From Lunularia cruciata (Eukaryota; Streptophyta; Marchantiopsida; Lunulariales; Lunulariaceae): 64,000 nt of DNA. Position numbers and translations under genes: made by a program. Below the pieces are notes generated by a model. That model had not been told where the DNA came from. It did not search any database and saw nothing but the letters and a program-made list of their open reading frames with translations. Where the stretch lies: assembly GCA_948567375.1 (NCBI GenBank), contig OX419759.1:32465493-32529492 (forward strand). Direction: 5' to 3'. Shown piece after piece: positions 37,684-49,600 of this stretch; position 1 is the first letter of the stretch; every line of letters starts with the position of its first letter.

Positions 37684-40600
37684 ATGGGGAGGAGTAGTGA
37701 TGGGGCATCATCGTTGAGAAGAGCAGGAGCGTTTTCAATGATTCAGTACAGGATGGAAGATCAGCCACCAAAGCTCTGGCCTCCGCTCAGGGTACTGTTG
37801 CTTCTGCTCATATTTCTCCTTCACTTGTCAGGTGAAACTTGTTCCAGCGTTTTGGTCTCCTCGAGCAAGCTGGATTACTGCAAAAACGATGTAGATCTGA
37901 ATTGCGAGAAAAAGATCGTGTTGGATTTGACCGTTATCAATGGAAAGGTATAATTCTCTGAATCAGTGCCTTCACAAATGCTTTTCTTGATAGCTCCAGT
38001 TAACTCGACCACACGATCGAATAAGGAGTAAAAACGGTCTGATGTATTTAGTTGGCATTATAAACCCTTCCTCGCGTACCAATATACTTCCGAATTATGA
38101 GTTGACTGTAAGAAGGTAGATAGCTTGCCTGTGTTGAAACATGTGTGTAACATGGGGCTTAGCCCCATGTTACCTTTTTTGTCTCTCCCTTGTACGGCTT
38201 GATGGGGTCTTCCCATCGTTCGTTTTTCCTACGCGGTCGCCTTTTTCCTGTGTTGAAAGATAATGAAAATTCAATATGAGATATAATGAAAATTCAATAT
38301 GAGAAATCAGCTCCCAAAAATATCCATACGCTTCGAAAGTCGATACCGAGGGTCTGTGTTGGCCTCATGAAATTTGCCTTAAAAGGCTCTAACTGACGAA
38401 AACTCAGGAGAGTGCTCACCTGAGTAGGACATGGCCCTGAGGTTCAGTCCTTCTGTGTTAACAGAGCTGGCAGAGTCACATTCAAGTCAATTACTCAGAA
38501 TATCTTCATATCGTCTTGTTTTAGGGCTGCAAAATTGCGGTTGTGGTTCCTCACAGATGGATTCTGTCCAATCATTTTGATGTGCAGTGTTGTTTCCTGG
38601 GGTTCTTAATATCTACGAACGGAAACAGAGTTCTGGAAAGGGAATTGTCAGCTTAACTAGAGGAAAACCTGGAGATGTCAGATGTAGGAATGAGTCAGCT
38701 AAGCTATTGAATCCGAAGTGTGACATTCCTTTTGCCTTTGGCGTAGGGCTTTGCCCTTCTTCCGCGGGCCTTGTGCTCGTTCCTTTTTCTGCTGCACTTT
38801 TCCGTGCATTGTACTCCATTTTTCTTTTCCTTCGGGGCCATTTGGCGCGATTTCCTTCAGTGGACGTTGCACAAGAGAAGAGTTGATGACCGGACACTGT
38901 CAAACAGCCACCTAAGGGATTAAGGGACTAGGAGATTGGGACAACCAAAATTTTTCTGGTTTGAGTCCCGGAGTATTAGTTGTATGGAAACGTTCTATTC
39001 ACTTCTGCGGATAATAGAATATTTTCAAATGTTTTACAAAATTGTCTTCTTTCTTTTCTTGGTGCGCGCGATCACCTGTGTTGTCCCACTATCCCACCAG
39101 ATAAGGAAGTTTAGGGCTTTTAGGGTTTGCGTGGTTTTTGTCTGACCAGGGTGTATATTCCATACATCGATTGTTCATTGTTTTGTCAATATGAGTGTCA
39201 TCACGCAAATCGAAATTTTCTTTATACAAAGCCATGGTATTTTAAAATGACTCGTTTTAAACGAAAAACCAACAAACGTTCCAATAATTAGTTGAGTGAA
39301 TGAGACTCACTCAGTTGGTAGCTCCGATGGCCGCCTCAAGAGAACTTTCCTGAAGCTTTTAGAGAGAGAGAGAGCGTATAGCTAGAATAAGTTGCCTCAG
39401 ATATAGGATTACTGTGACGAAGATCCGTCCTGCTAATGAAGCGAGTCTCAAAATCAAACTTCGTTTCAGATATGTGCCATTTAAACCAGGGTTCTCAAAC
39501 GGCATGGAGTTCTTTTTTCTTTCTCCCTTTGCCGATGGGATCACTCCCAGGTTGAACCTTTTCTATTCTAATTGTCAAATTTTTCCATTGGATGCTTTAC
39601 CACTATTAATGGTAATGTCGTGAGCTTTCGGGTTAGATAATTGATGGATACTTTCAAACAGACTTTTGAAGGCCAATAATCAAGGTCGTTATGTTAAAAC
39701 TATCCTCAAAGAATGTGATCTGGTAAACGTCCCGTGTGACTACTACATCAATCATTTTCCAGAAGGCGAGTTTAATTTTGTGATTTTTGTCAGAATTCCA
39801 GATTGAAGAGAGTGATGCTGTTGAAACTTTTGTCACATCTGCTCAAGACATTGAAGGTGGCATGAAGGATCTTGTTGAACCATATAGAATCACCATATAC
39901 AAAAGCTACGTCTATGCCCAATATCCGTTAAATTTTGTCCAGGTAAACTCAAAGTTCCTGTAATCCTATTCTAGTTGATTCCCATAAACTGCCTTGCTAT
40001 CCAGCTCAATCTCTAACGTCGCTTGGTCAATATTTTGGCTACAGGCATTCAACGACTATCCTCATGAAGTTGCATCACCTGCTCCGAATTGCAATGACGC
40101 AGACGTCAACTCAATGCCAAATTGTGGGTGGTATATCTCTGTACCTTTAGAAGACTACGGAATGTGTGCATAGATCGAATATAGTTCACTCCTATGTATT
40201 CAGCTCTCTTGACATGATTCAGTAACTGGAGAGTGATTCAATTGCGCATGTCAGTAGTTATTAAGGTATTGTGTTGGCACATGAGAAGGTCACTAAACGT
40301 TCTCCTCTCTCATAACAACGTCATAAGGATTTTGGACAATCAAGCTGGTAACAAGCTAGTAACAGGATTATCGCCACATCTTTACGTAGATTAATGGAAA
40401 CCAAATGTTTGTCTACTGAAACTGCAGGCTGCACGACAAGTTCGGGGGAAGGGTGCCGCACAGCCAGGTGACATGTCTATAATTAAGACTGTCGTTGAAA
40501 GGACTAGTTGGTTTAGTAATATTTCTCTGTGGCTTCCTGTAAACATGAGAACTTCTGTATACTCCAGCTGTCTGTTCTTGTATGCAGACTTTCTTCGCCG

Positions 40601-43600
40601 TCTTGATCCATCTTCTCTTCACAAATCATTTGACTGCCTTACCAAACACAAGTAGTGTACTTGAAGGCTCGTTTTGTTAATCATGTCTTTTCAGGGATTC
40701 TGCTGCCTTTGTTCTTTCAAAGACAAGCTTCCAAAGTGGATGGGTGGAACGAAGTCCAACAGAAGATTTGACCTCGAGTGTTCCTTCCAAACATGTATGG
40801 ACATCAAATCTCGTAGATCTGCTAACAGATTGGAAGAGTAACAATCACAAACCAGTCGCAAGTTCCGCGCTATATTGCGATGATCTCTCTTATCTAACTG
40901 AAATAGAAACATGCTGATTTTAAAACTTACATGAGGTAAAATCACGCTGACTAGTTTTCTTCTGATTGTGAAGTGACAGGACAACTTCCATGGTGGAAAA
41001 ATGGGAGTGTACACTGTCTAAGATATTCGAACAAATGGTCCGAATTTGCTTTTCTTGTTCTTCGTGCACAGCATGCTTTCCGTTCATAAAGGTTCCTACT
41101 GTACGCAATAAGTAAAGTCTCTGAACAGTTCCAGATAGACGTGTATGGTTACTTCACGCAAACTTGCGACATACGCTTTTAAGGGTTTTCGCTTGAGCCG
41201 AGAAGGTGGAAATCTCTGAAGTACAAATAGACCTTAATGTCTCATTTCTTTCTCTCTTGAATCCTTTAGATTTATTTTGTATCACGCACAAACCGATCAA
41301 TTCGTGCCTGTCTCTCCTATTTGATTAAAACAGCGGACGAGTTCTGATTTCTCTACTCTGTAGTAATCAATCCTCTCTTACAAGTCAGTTTGTTAGTTCA
41401 TGATACGCAGGTATCCGACTTATGAGATACAGGAACCCAACTTGAAACTTTCGATTCAAGTGGTTTCACATCTTCTGTACTCCGACACAAAATCTTTGTA
41501 TAAAGCCAAGCACAAGGAGAATGTGAGTTTCAATTGCAGGCCAGAAGCAAGGAATGCGTGGATCTTGATGCGTGTGATCGTAGTATTCGCAACGTGGACC
41601 TTTCATCTAGTTCACGGCTGGCTGTTTCGAAAGGCCTTGAGTTTTTCAGTTTCTTATTAATCCTTCCTCCTTGTCAGACTCCCTTGAAGGTGAGCACTTT
41701 GCAAACAGTGCATGTCAACAGCGAGAGATCCATGAAGGCCAACCTACAAAGCGATTTGACGAATTGCATTAAACCACCGACCTTGAATAGTCTGTACCTT
41801 TCTATACCGAATCAAGAGGTATGCTACGGCTGATAGTCACAAGTAAGTAGGGTGAGGGTGAGGGTGGCTGTACCTCTCAAGTGCACCTCATACCTTAGAC
41901 ATGAGCTTGGTTGTGGGAGAGTACATTTTTCTCAATTCTGCAGTCAGTTTCCACTACGCCTCCACAATCGTGTAGATAAGAAGTCGTAAACAATAAGAAG
42001 CATCAAAATGACAAAGAAACTGGTAAACTCTTATTGCCGTCATGTTTGCTGCAGTGGAAAGGTGATGCTATCGACGATCCAAACCAATGGTTGGCACTGG
42101 AGAAAAGTAACTACACATTAAATGGCTCCGAGTGCTACAAAATTGGCCTCTCAGTCAAAGCATTTAGGTCGCAAAGCGACCCATGCTTAAAAGAGTTTCA
42201 TTCGTGTTGTGGAAAGCAACTGAAACTGTACGCTGAGGTTGGTCCTCTCACGATTCTCCCTGCTGCCTAATCTGAGTGCAAGCAGGAACGGTGTTCTTCG
42301 GTTTCTTACTGGGATGGTTGCATGAACTCAATGTGCATACAGTGACTGACTAACTATTTTCAGTGGAATAGGAAATTATCGGTTGTTGCTTACCTTGTTA
42401 TCTTAATGCTAAGAGACGAGACGCACTTGCTAATTGACCTTCATAGATGGAGAACTGTAGGTTTATCGCAATTCCCTACTTGCCGTTTGTTTCCTTAGAA
42501 GCTGTTTTGCTGGATGAAATACTTTGATAATAAGGGCTGATCCCTGAGGCGTCCACTCCTGTCCCGCACTCTAAAATGTGCAGGAGGAAGCAAGAAGCCT
42601 TGCAGCCACCAGTATGCCAGTGTATTCGATATCTCATTATGGGAAGATACTCAGCGATGTACTGGTATATTATAAAACTTATCGAATTCAACATGTTCAT
42701 AAAACAATTCGAACACTAGATTCTATTGGCGTCGGTTGGTAGATTGAAGACGATCAACTGAATAGAACTCACGGATCAAGAGCGTAAGAAAGTTTTCACA
42801 CCAGATCCAGTTGGAAAACTTTGCAAGGGGTAGGAGATGGTATTACTTACTAACGTCTCAACAGCAATCCCAACTTGACAGGACCGGGATACCGGACATC
42901 TAAGAATGGAAATACTTCTCAATCAGACTGTGACTTCGACAGTTACCTTGGAGTTGGAAGCTGACAATGTTGACTTGCATGGGAAGTGGTACGTGAGTTC
43001 CCACCTTTCCATTAGGCTTTAAACATTTCGAGCTTAGTAGCTAAGAGCCTGAAAGAAGGGTACGTATTGGTGTATGGATGACCTTTCACTTTCAGCACAA
43101 GAGAACTTAATGATTGGCCTCTGTATGCTTATGGCTGAAATGTCTATTTATGGGGAGTTTTCCAAGTAGGATTACAGGCAGAATTCTTTCAGCGATTGGT
43201 CGTATCGAATCAAGAACCCGCAATGGTATCTTGTATCTGAAGGTTACAAATATTGGCAGGCTGACAGCCAACTTCACAATTGAGGTATTCTTGACAGCCT
43301 TCTCACCTGCTATTGTTAGTGTACGACAAACGTTGCCTTCGTATGCTCGTGAAATGAACTAGAATTGCAAAGAGCCATCACACTCAAGCTAGAACCTTGG
43401 ACCTCCTATACGAGTCTACAGCTGCAAAAGACCGCAGGACTGCAATTCTCTCAAGGCGTTTATGTGAGAGCATATAGGATTCAAAAAGTTCCCTCCACCT
43501 GGTCGTGACTTCCAATCTTCCTGCTGTGACGTGAATCGTACAGGGAAAAAGATGTGTTGACTACTTTTAAGTTGTAAGAAAATCCTGCTGCACCCCAACC

Positions 43601-46600
43601 CTGTAAGTCAAACCCAAAAGAGGATCAAGTTCATACTTTGAATGCAGGAGTACTACTAACAGTAGGTGTCTCTGCAGGTGGGAATGTGCTCATCCGGAAT
43701 GGAGTATCCCCCGGTACTTTCAGACCCTTCTATGCTCAATTGCCTGATCCTGTAAATGGTTTAGAAGTTTGCTTAAATCTTCGTAAGATGTAGATTTTCA
43801 TCTTTTAAGCCTGAGAATATAAATTACTGGTTTGTTTCCTAGGCTAGGAAAGTCACGTTACCCGCACCAGCAGTGACGTCTCAGTACTCATTTGACCTCC
43901 TCAACACCGATGCTATAGACAGTTCCTACAGCTGTAGAGGTACGTTGGAGTTGCTACATCTCTCCTACTATTCAGAACTTTTAGGTGAGCTACCGACCTA
44001 TTGATACAAACTGTGTTACATAGTAGTGGCTTCGGGGGCTCAGACTGTCATCTCATGTTCTTGTTCTTTGCCAGTGTCACTCTTCGATAACAAGGGAGAC
44101 AAACAAGACCACGCTGAAGTGGTATTTGATTCCTTGGCACCCTGGTATGGCCACAGATACAAGGTTGGTACTTCCTCGTGCAATTCTCTCTGCTATTTGG
44201 CTGAAAAGGCGTTGACTTTGTCATTTCTTTGACCTTGTTGCTTTAACCAGACATTTCTTCCTCAAGTGGTCTTTAGATGCATTTCATCATCTTTCATAAA
44301 TCCCACTGAATTTCTAGCAGAATGACCGAAGTTCTTTCCTGTTTGTCAGTTTGTTGAAGGGACAATAAGGGCAGACAATGCTTCCAACAGTAGCTGGTTC
44401 GGAGGTTTTTGTTTCGGGCTCTGCTGGCTATTTGGATGGGGAGCGAATGCTACAAATTCTTCCGGAAATTCAAGCGGAAACTGGACTTTTTTCAACTGGA
44501 CTTGCGGGTACAGTACAGCATTTCAAATCACATATCTACTGCAGGAAGCTAACTCTTTTCTAAAATTTCTTTCTACTTGAATAAATCGCGGGGAGAGACT
44601 TTGAAATACAACTGAACTTTGTTTGATTACGCGAAGTGGAAACGAAAACAATCTACACAGTAATAAGTCTAGGGTCCACAACAAATGCATTCACAACTAC
44701 TTCTATCCCGGTGGAAGTGGAATGCCTCTTTATATTCCGAACACTATATCCCTGACGGTCTCATATTAAGGTCCAAAACGAAACAAAGATTCCGGGGAAA
44801 TATGATTACTCAAAGTTTGGTGTGCTTGTGCATGTGTCTTTGTTCAAAGGGGGTTTCTCAATGCTCATCTACATCATACCTCCTGTGTGTCTTGATCTAA
44901 ATAGCTTCTAGTGTTTCGTGTGTCTGAGGCTTTCAAAAACGTGGAGAGTGCAGGAACTGCACTACCAGTGTGATAAGTGACCTCGCCTGCTTTATCCGAA
45001 ATTACTGCTGGAAACCAATTATAGTCGTTATCGGAGGAATCCTTACAACAGTTGCAGTTGGAATAGGCATCTACCTGTTGTGGCAAGCAGATGAGCTGGG
45101 TCCTAGAGGGGCAAAGATGGCGAACGCGATTAAGTCATGTCCTGGGAGGTGTATGGGCCGTCCGCCAGCATCTGCAAAGACGGGCGATGATGATGATGAC
45201 GACGACGAAAGTGAGAATCATTCAAGCAGCGATGGTTCAGATAGCTCGGGGCAAAAAGGGAAACGGAAGAGGAAAGGCAAGTCCTGGAAGAAAAGCAAGA
45301 AAAAGAGGAAAGGAGGGAAACGCAAAAGGAAAAAGAAAAAGAAAGGGTTCAAACTCTCCAAGAAGAAGAGAGGGAAGAAAAAAGGGTTGCTTGCATTTGT
45401 AAGAGAAAGGCTGAAAAAGAAGAGAAGAGGCAAGGAAAGTAAGAAGAAGAAACGCAAAGGCGAATTCTCTGTCAAAGGTTACAAGAAGCATAAAGGTGAC
45501 CATCATAAGAAGCAGAAGAAGAAAAACCGCAGGGATATGTACAGAAGCAAAAAAAAAAGCCATAAGAAGAAGGACAAGGATCACAAAGGGAAGTCCAAGA
45601 GTAAGAAAGGTAAGAAGAGTAAGAAGAGTAAGAAGAAGTTCAAAATGAGTAAATTCAGTCTGAAACGTTTCTCCAAGAAGAAACGAAAAGATAAGAAGAA
45701 GAAAAAGAAGAAGCAGGAACGGGGTGATGAAGATGATTCAGACTCTCATGAGGAACCCAAAAAGAAAAAGAAAAAGTCCAATATGTACTCCGATTCGGAC
45801 TCTGATGGGGAATCCAAGAAGAAGAAGAAGAAGAAGCAGAAGATTTCTAAGGTATTCTCCGGTTTGTGGGGTAGATGGAAGAAATTCAGAGGGAAAGAAG
45901 ACGACAAAGCCTCTTCTGACTCTGACCAGGACATTGAAGTGAGTAAGAAGAAGGAAATGAAGGACGATGATAATCATTCTGACTCTGATTCGGATTTCAG
46001 CAATAAGAAGAAGAACAAGAAGAAGAAGAAAGTCGATGATCATGATTCTGACTCCGATTTGGATTCCAGCGACAACAAGAAGAAGAAGAAGAAGGAGAAA
46101 AGGCAGGACTATGATTATGATTCTGACTCCGATTCCAGCAACAAGAAAAAGAAGAAGAAGAAGAAGAAAAAGACGTCGGATGAAGAAAGTGAGGGTTCTG
46201 ATTCAGAAGTTAAGATGAAGAAGGAGAAGAGGAAGATCGAAGGTGACGAGCAAGGCTCCAGTATTGAGAGAAAGAAGAAGAAGAAGGACAGTCAGGATTA
46301 TGACATTGCGAGTGAAGAAACTGACTCATCGAGCTTCTTTGGTGTATCGAGGAAGAAAAATAAGAAGAAGAAAAAGTCCAAGAACAAAGGTGACAAAACA
46401 ACATTAAATCCAGAGGATGGAAGCGAGATTACAGATGTGTCATCACAAGAGCTTGCAGGAGAAGATTTTGGGAAGACAAAGAGCAAGAAGAAGACGAAGA
46501 AAGGAAATAAAAAGAAAGGTAATGTGAGTACAGAAGCCTCAACCGGATCTATAGCAGGAGATGGAAAGACAGCAAAGAAGAAGAAGAAGATAAATAAGAA

Positions 46601-49600
46601 GAAGGGTAAGAAAACGAAAGGGAAGGCCTCTGATGCTGAGATCGAAGCTAAACGAGCAGAGAGGAAGCACAGAAAAGAAATGAGAGGCATGGAGACAGAC
46701 TGGTCGGGCATGCAACAATATGAGAATCTACAACAGCCTGGATATAACCAGGACCCTTACGGTGAAACTTCACAGCAGCAAGCTTGGGGTGGTGTGCAAC
46801 AACAGCCGGCATATGACCAGGGCCCTTGGGGTGGTATGCAATACGATCCAACTGTGTCGACAGAACATGCTTGGGGCGGTGTCCAACCAGATCCATATAG
46901 CCAGGCATATGGTTACCAAGATCCATATGGGGCACCCTTTCAAACTCAAGCAATTCCTGAACCCCCACTTACCCCACCGGTCAAAGTCAAGAAACAAAAA
47001 AGAGGAAAGAAAGAGAAGAAAAAGAAGAAAATGGAGACCGATGTACAATCCACCTCATCTGAGGCTTCAGTATCTCAAGAATCAGCAGGTTCAGAAGAAT
47101 CTCTTGTTGCTAAGAAGATAAAATCGGATAGAAAGAAGAAGAAAGCGAAGAAGGATAAGGAGGCGACCGCAGAGGACAGCCATTCCACTGAGCAACTCGC
47201 TTATCCAGCTGATGAAATACCTCTCTTCACCGGAGAGGCAGCAGAACCAATTTTGCCTCATGACTCAGAAGAAGTTATAGCCCAGAAGCAAAAATCGGCT
47301 AAGAAGAAGAAGAAGGATAAGGCAGTGACCCCAGAGGATAGCCCATCCACTGAGCAACTTGCTTATTCAGCTGATGAAATGTCTTTCTTCATCGGAGAGG
47401 AAGCAGAACCAATCCTGCCTCATGAAGACACATCAGAGTTGCAGAATGTACCTCACAAACAGAAGCAGAAGAAGCATAAGACGGGAAAGGGTACTAAGCT
47501 AGGACAGACACCTGAAGAGGTGGCAATTCTCATCGCTGCTAAAAGAGCTGAAAGGAAGAAGAAGAAAGAGACGCAGGCTTTGGGACCAGACTACTATGGT
47601 ATGCAAGCACTAGAAGAGCAAGCACTTTCTGCACCTCCTCTCCCACAGGATAAGTCCATGACAAATTTTGCTGGAGAGGAGACCGATCCAGTCCTGCCTC
47701 ATGCGTCACCTACGGAAGACATATCGGAGATGCCAAATGCTCCCAACACACAAGGAAGGAAAAAGCGCAAGAAGGAAACAGGGGCGAAACCAGTACCAAC
47801 ACTTCAAGAACTGGCAATACTAATTGAGGCAAAAAAGGTTGAGAGGAAGAAGAAGAAAGAGATGGAGACTTTGAGACTAGACTACCCCGGTATGGACGCA
47901 CCAGAGGAAGCCCTTCCTGCGCTTTCTCCCGCACAGGATGACTCCATGTCAATTTTTTCTGCAGAGGCGACTGAATCAGCCCTGCCCCTTGCGTCACCTG
48001 TGGGAGACATATCAGAGCTGCCAAGTGCTCACCACAAACAGAAAACGAAGAGGAACAAGAAAGAAAATAATACTGGCATAGTACAGACACCTGAAGAGTT
48101 GGAACTACTTATCGCAGCTAAACGAGCTGAAAGGAAGAGGAAAAAGGCAAATGCTTCGGGGCCAGACTACCCCGGTATGCAAGAACAAGAGGGGCAAGCA
48201 GAAGCCAGAGAGGTTTCCCCAGGCCCTGTTCCACCTCAAGGAGAAACTCCGATGGCTGGCCAGGTTTCTATTTCGCCTCTTTCTCCTGAGCACACGCAAG
48301 ATGAAATACCAATAACAGGACACGCTCAGAGTAAACATAGAAAGAAGGCCAAAGGAAGAAATCTGCAGGGTGGACAACAACCAGAGCAGGATGTCGTCAA
48401 CGAACAAGTGCAACAACCTGGTTTCTACGATGATGACATCAACACAATGATGAGCAGAATGTTCGCCGAAGGAGACCTCATTGAGCCTCCACCTGTACCT
48501 ATTGATAAGGTTACGGAGGAAGTTAATTTGCCTATCGATGGTGTACAGCATGGACTTTCCGCCACTCCTCTACCGATACCAATACAACAAGGAAATGTGA
48601 TGCCTGAACAAGCTCAGAGAAAGAAAAAGAAGGGCAAAAGAAAACCACAAGCTGGAGAACAACCAGATCAAAGTGTCGTCAACCAACAGATGCATCAACA
48701 ATATGGGGCTTTGCCTGATGATGTTGAAACGGATACTATTTTTGGTGCAATGTTTGCTGAAGAAGGAGATAGTGCCTTAGGCCTCATTGAACCTCCACCT
48801 CGAGTTGGTGGTGATCCAGCCATGGTAGGAACTAACATGCTGATTGAGTCTGGGCAACCTGCAACACCTGCCACTCCTCAAGCACGACCAACACAAGAAG
48901 GAACATCGGCAACAAGGCAAAGCCGCAAACAAAGAAGGAAAGCAAGGAAGGGCCAACAACTCTCGCTATTGGGGCCAAATCAAGGTCTTGAAAATCAAGA
49001 ATTGGAACAGCAACCTAGGCTTACGGTTCCGGATTCGCAACCTGGGACGATTCTTACCACTATATCCACGGAAGGCGTAGAGAGCTCTTTCGGACCTACT
49101 TCCCCTACAAGTCGACTTCCGTCAGAATTTGAGCAAGAAATGACAGATAATGAATCTCAAATGGTTGAGCAGGCTGCAATGCAGCCACTGCCTGGGTCTT
49201 ACGATGCACATGTTTCTCCTCCTTCAAGGCAGCCATCCCATCTTCCACCTCCTTCTTTTACAAATACGCCCTCCATTTCCAGTTCTCCACTTCCTGCTCA
49301 AAAGCAGTCACTTCAGGCAATTCCTCAGTCATCCACATCTTCTCGTCCTCCATCCCAAGTTCAATTTTACCAAAAAGGTGTTGCAAAGCCCTCCGTAACA
49401 AAGACACCGGACGTCACGTCCTCTCAACTTCCTTCCCAACAGCAGTCACTAGTGGGAGTTTCTCAGCCATCCATGCTTGCTCCTTCATCCAGTACCCATT
49501 TACGTCCTCAAGGTGCCCCAACTCGTTTTGCTTCATCTCAGCAACCATCCTATGCACCTTCACAGCCCACTGGATCTGATCGTCCTCTCCCACTCCAATC

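Noticed and set aside
38587-38886. 99-residue frame in HAP2 intron 1
   Set aside because: No family motif, and the flanking exons join in phase without it.
39300-39345. tRNA-like ACTCAGTTGGTAGCTC motif
   Set aside because: Resembles a D-arm, but no T-arm, anticodon stem or acceptor stem could be paired around it.
40571-40655. Possible HAP2 exon reading DFLRRLDPSSLHKSFDCL
   Set aside because: The phase after exon 40428-40467 joins directly to the QGFCCLC exon at 40695, leaving this segment intronic.
41123-41170. Possible HAP2 exon reading FQIDVYG
   Set aside because: Aligns only loosely to the region before YEI and would duplicate the strand already read at 41411; phase could not be reconciled.
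41534-41833. Open frame starting ARSKECVDLDACDRS inside the HAP2 gene
   Set aside because: Its 5' part falls in a 155-bp intron: the donor AAT|GTGAGT at 41523 and acceptor TTGTCAG at 41677 join phase 0 to phase 0 and match the family. Only the part from 41678 is exon.
45218-46711. Long antisense Phe/Leu-rich frames opposite the HAP2 tail
   Set aside because: They are the reverse complement of AAG/AAA-rich codons; the hydrophobic runs are shadows.
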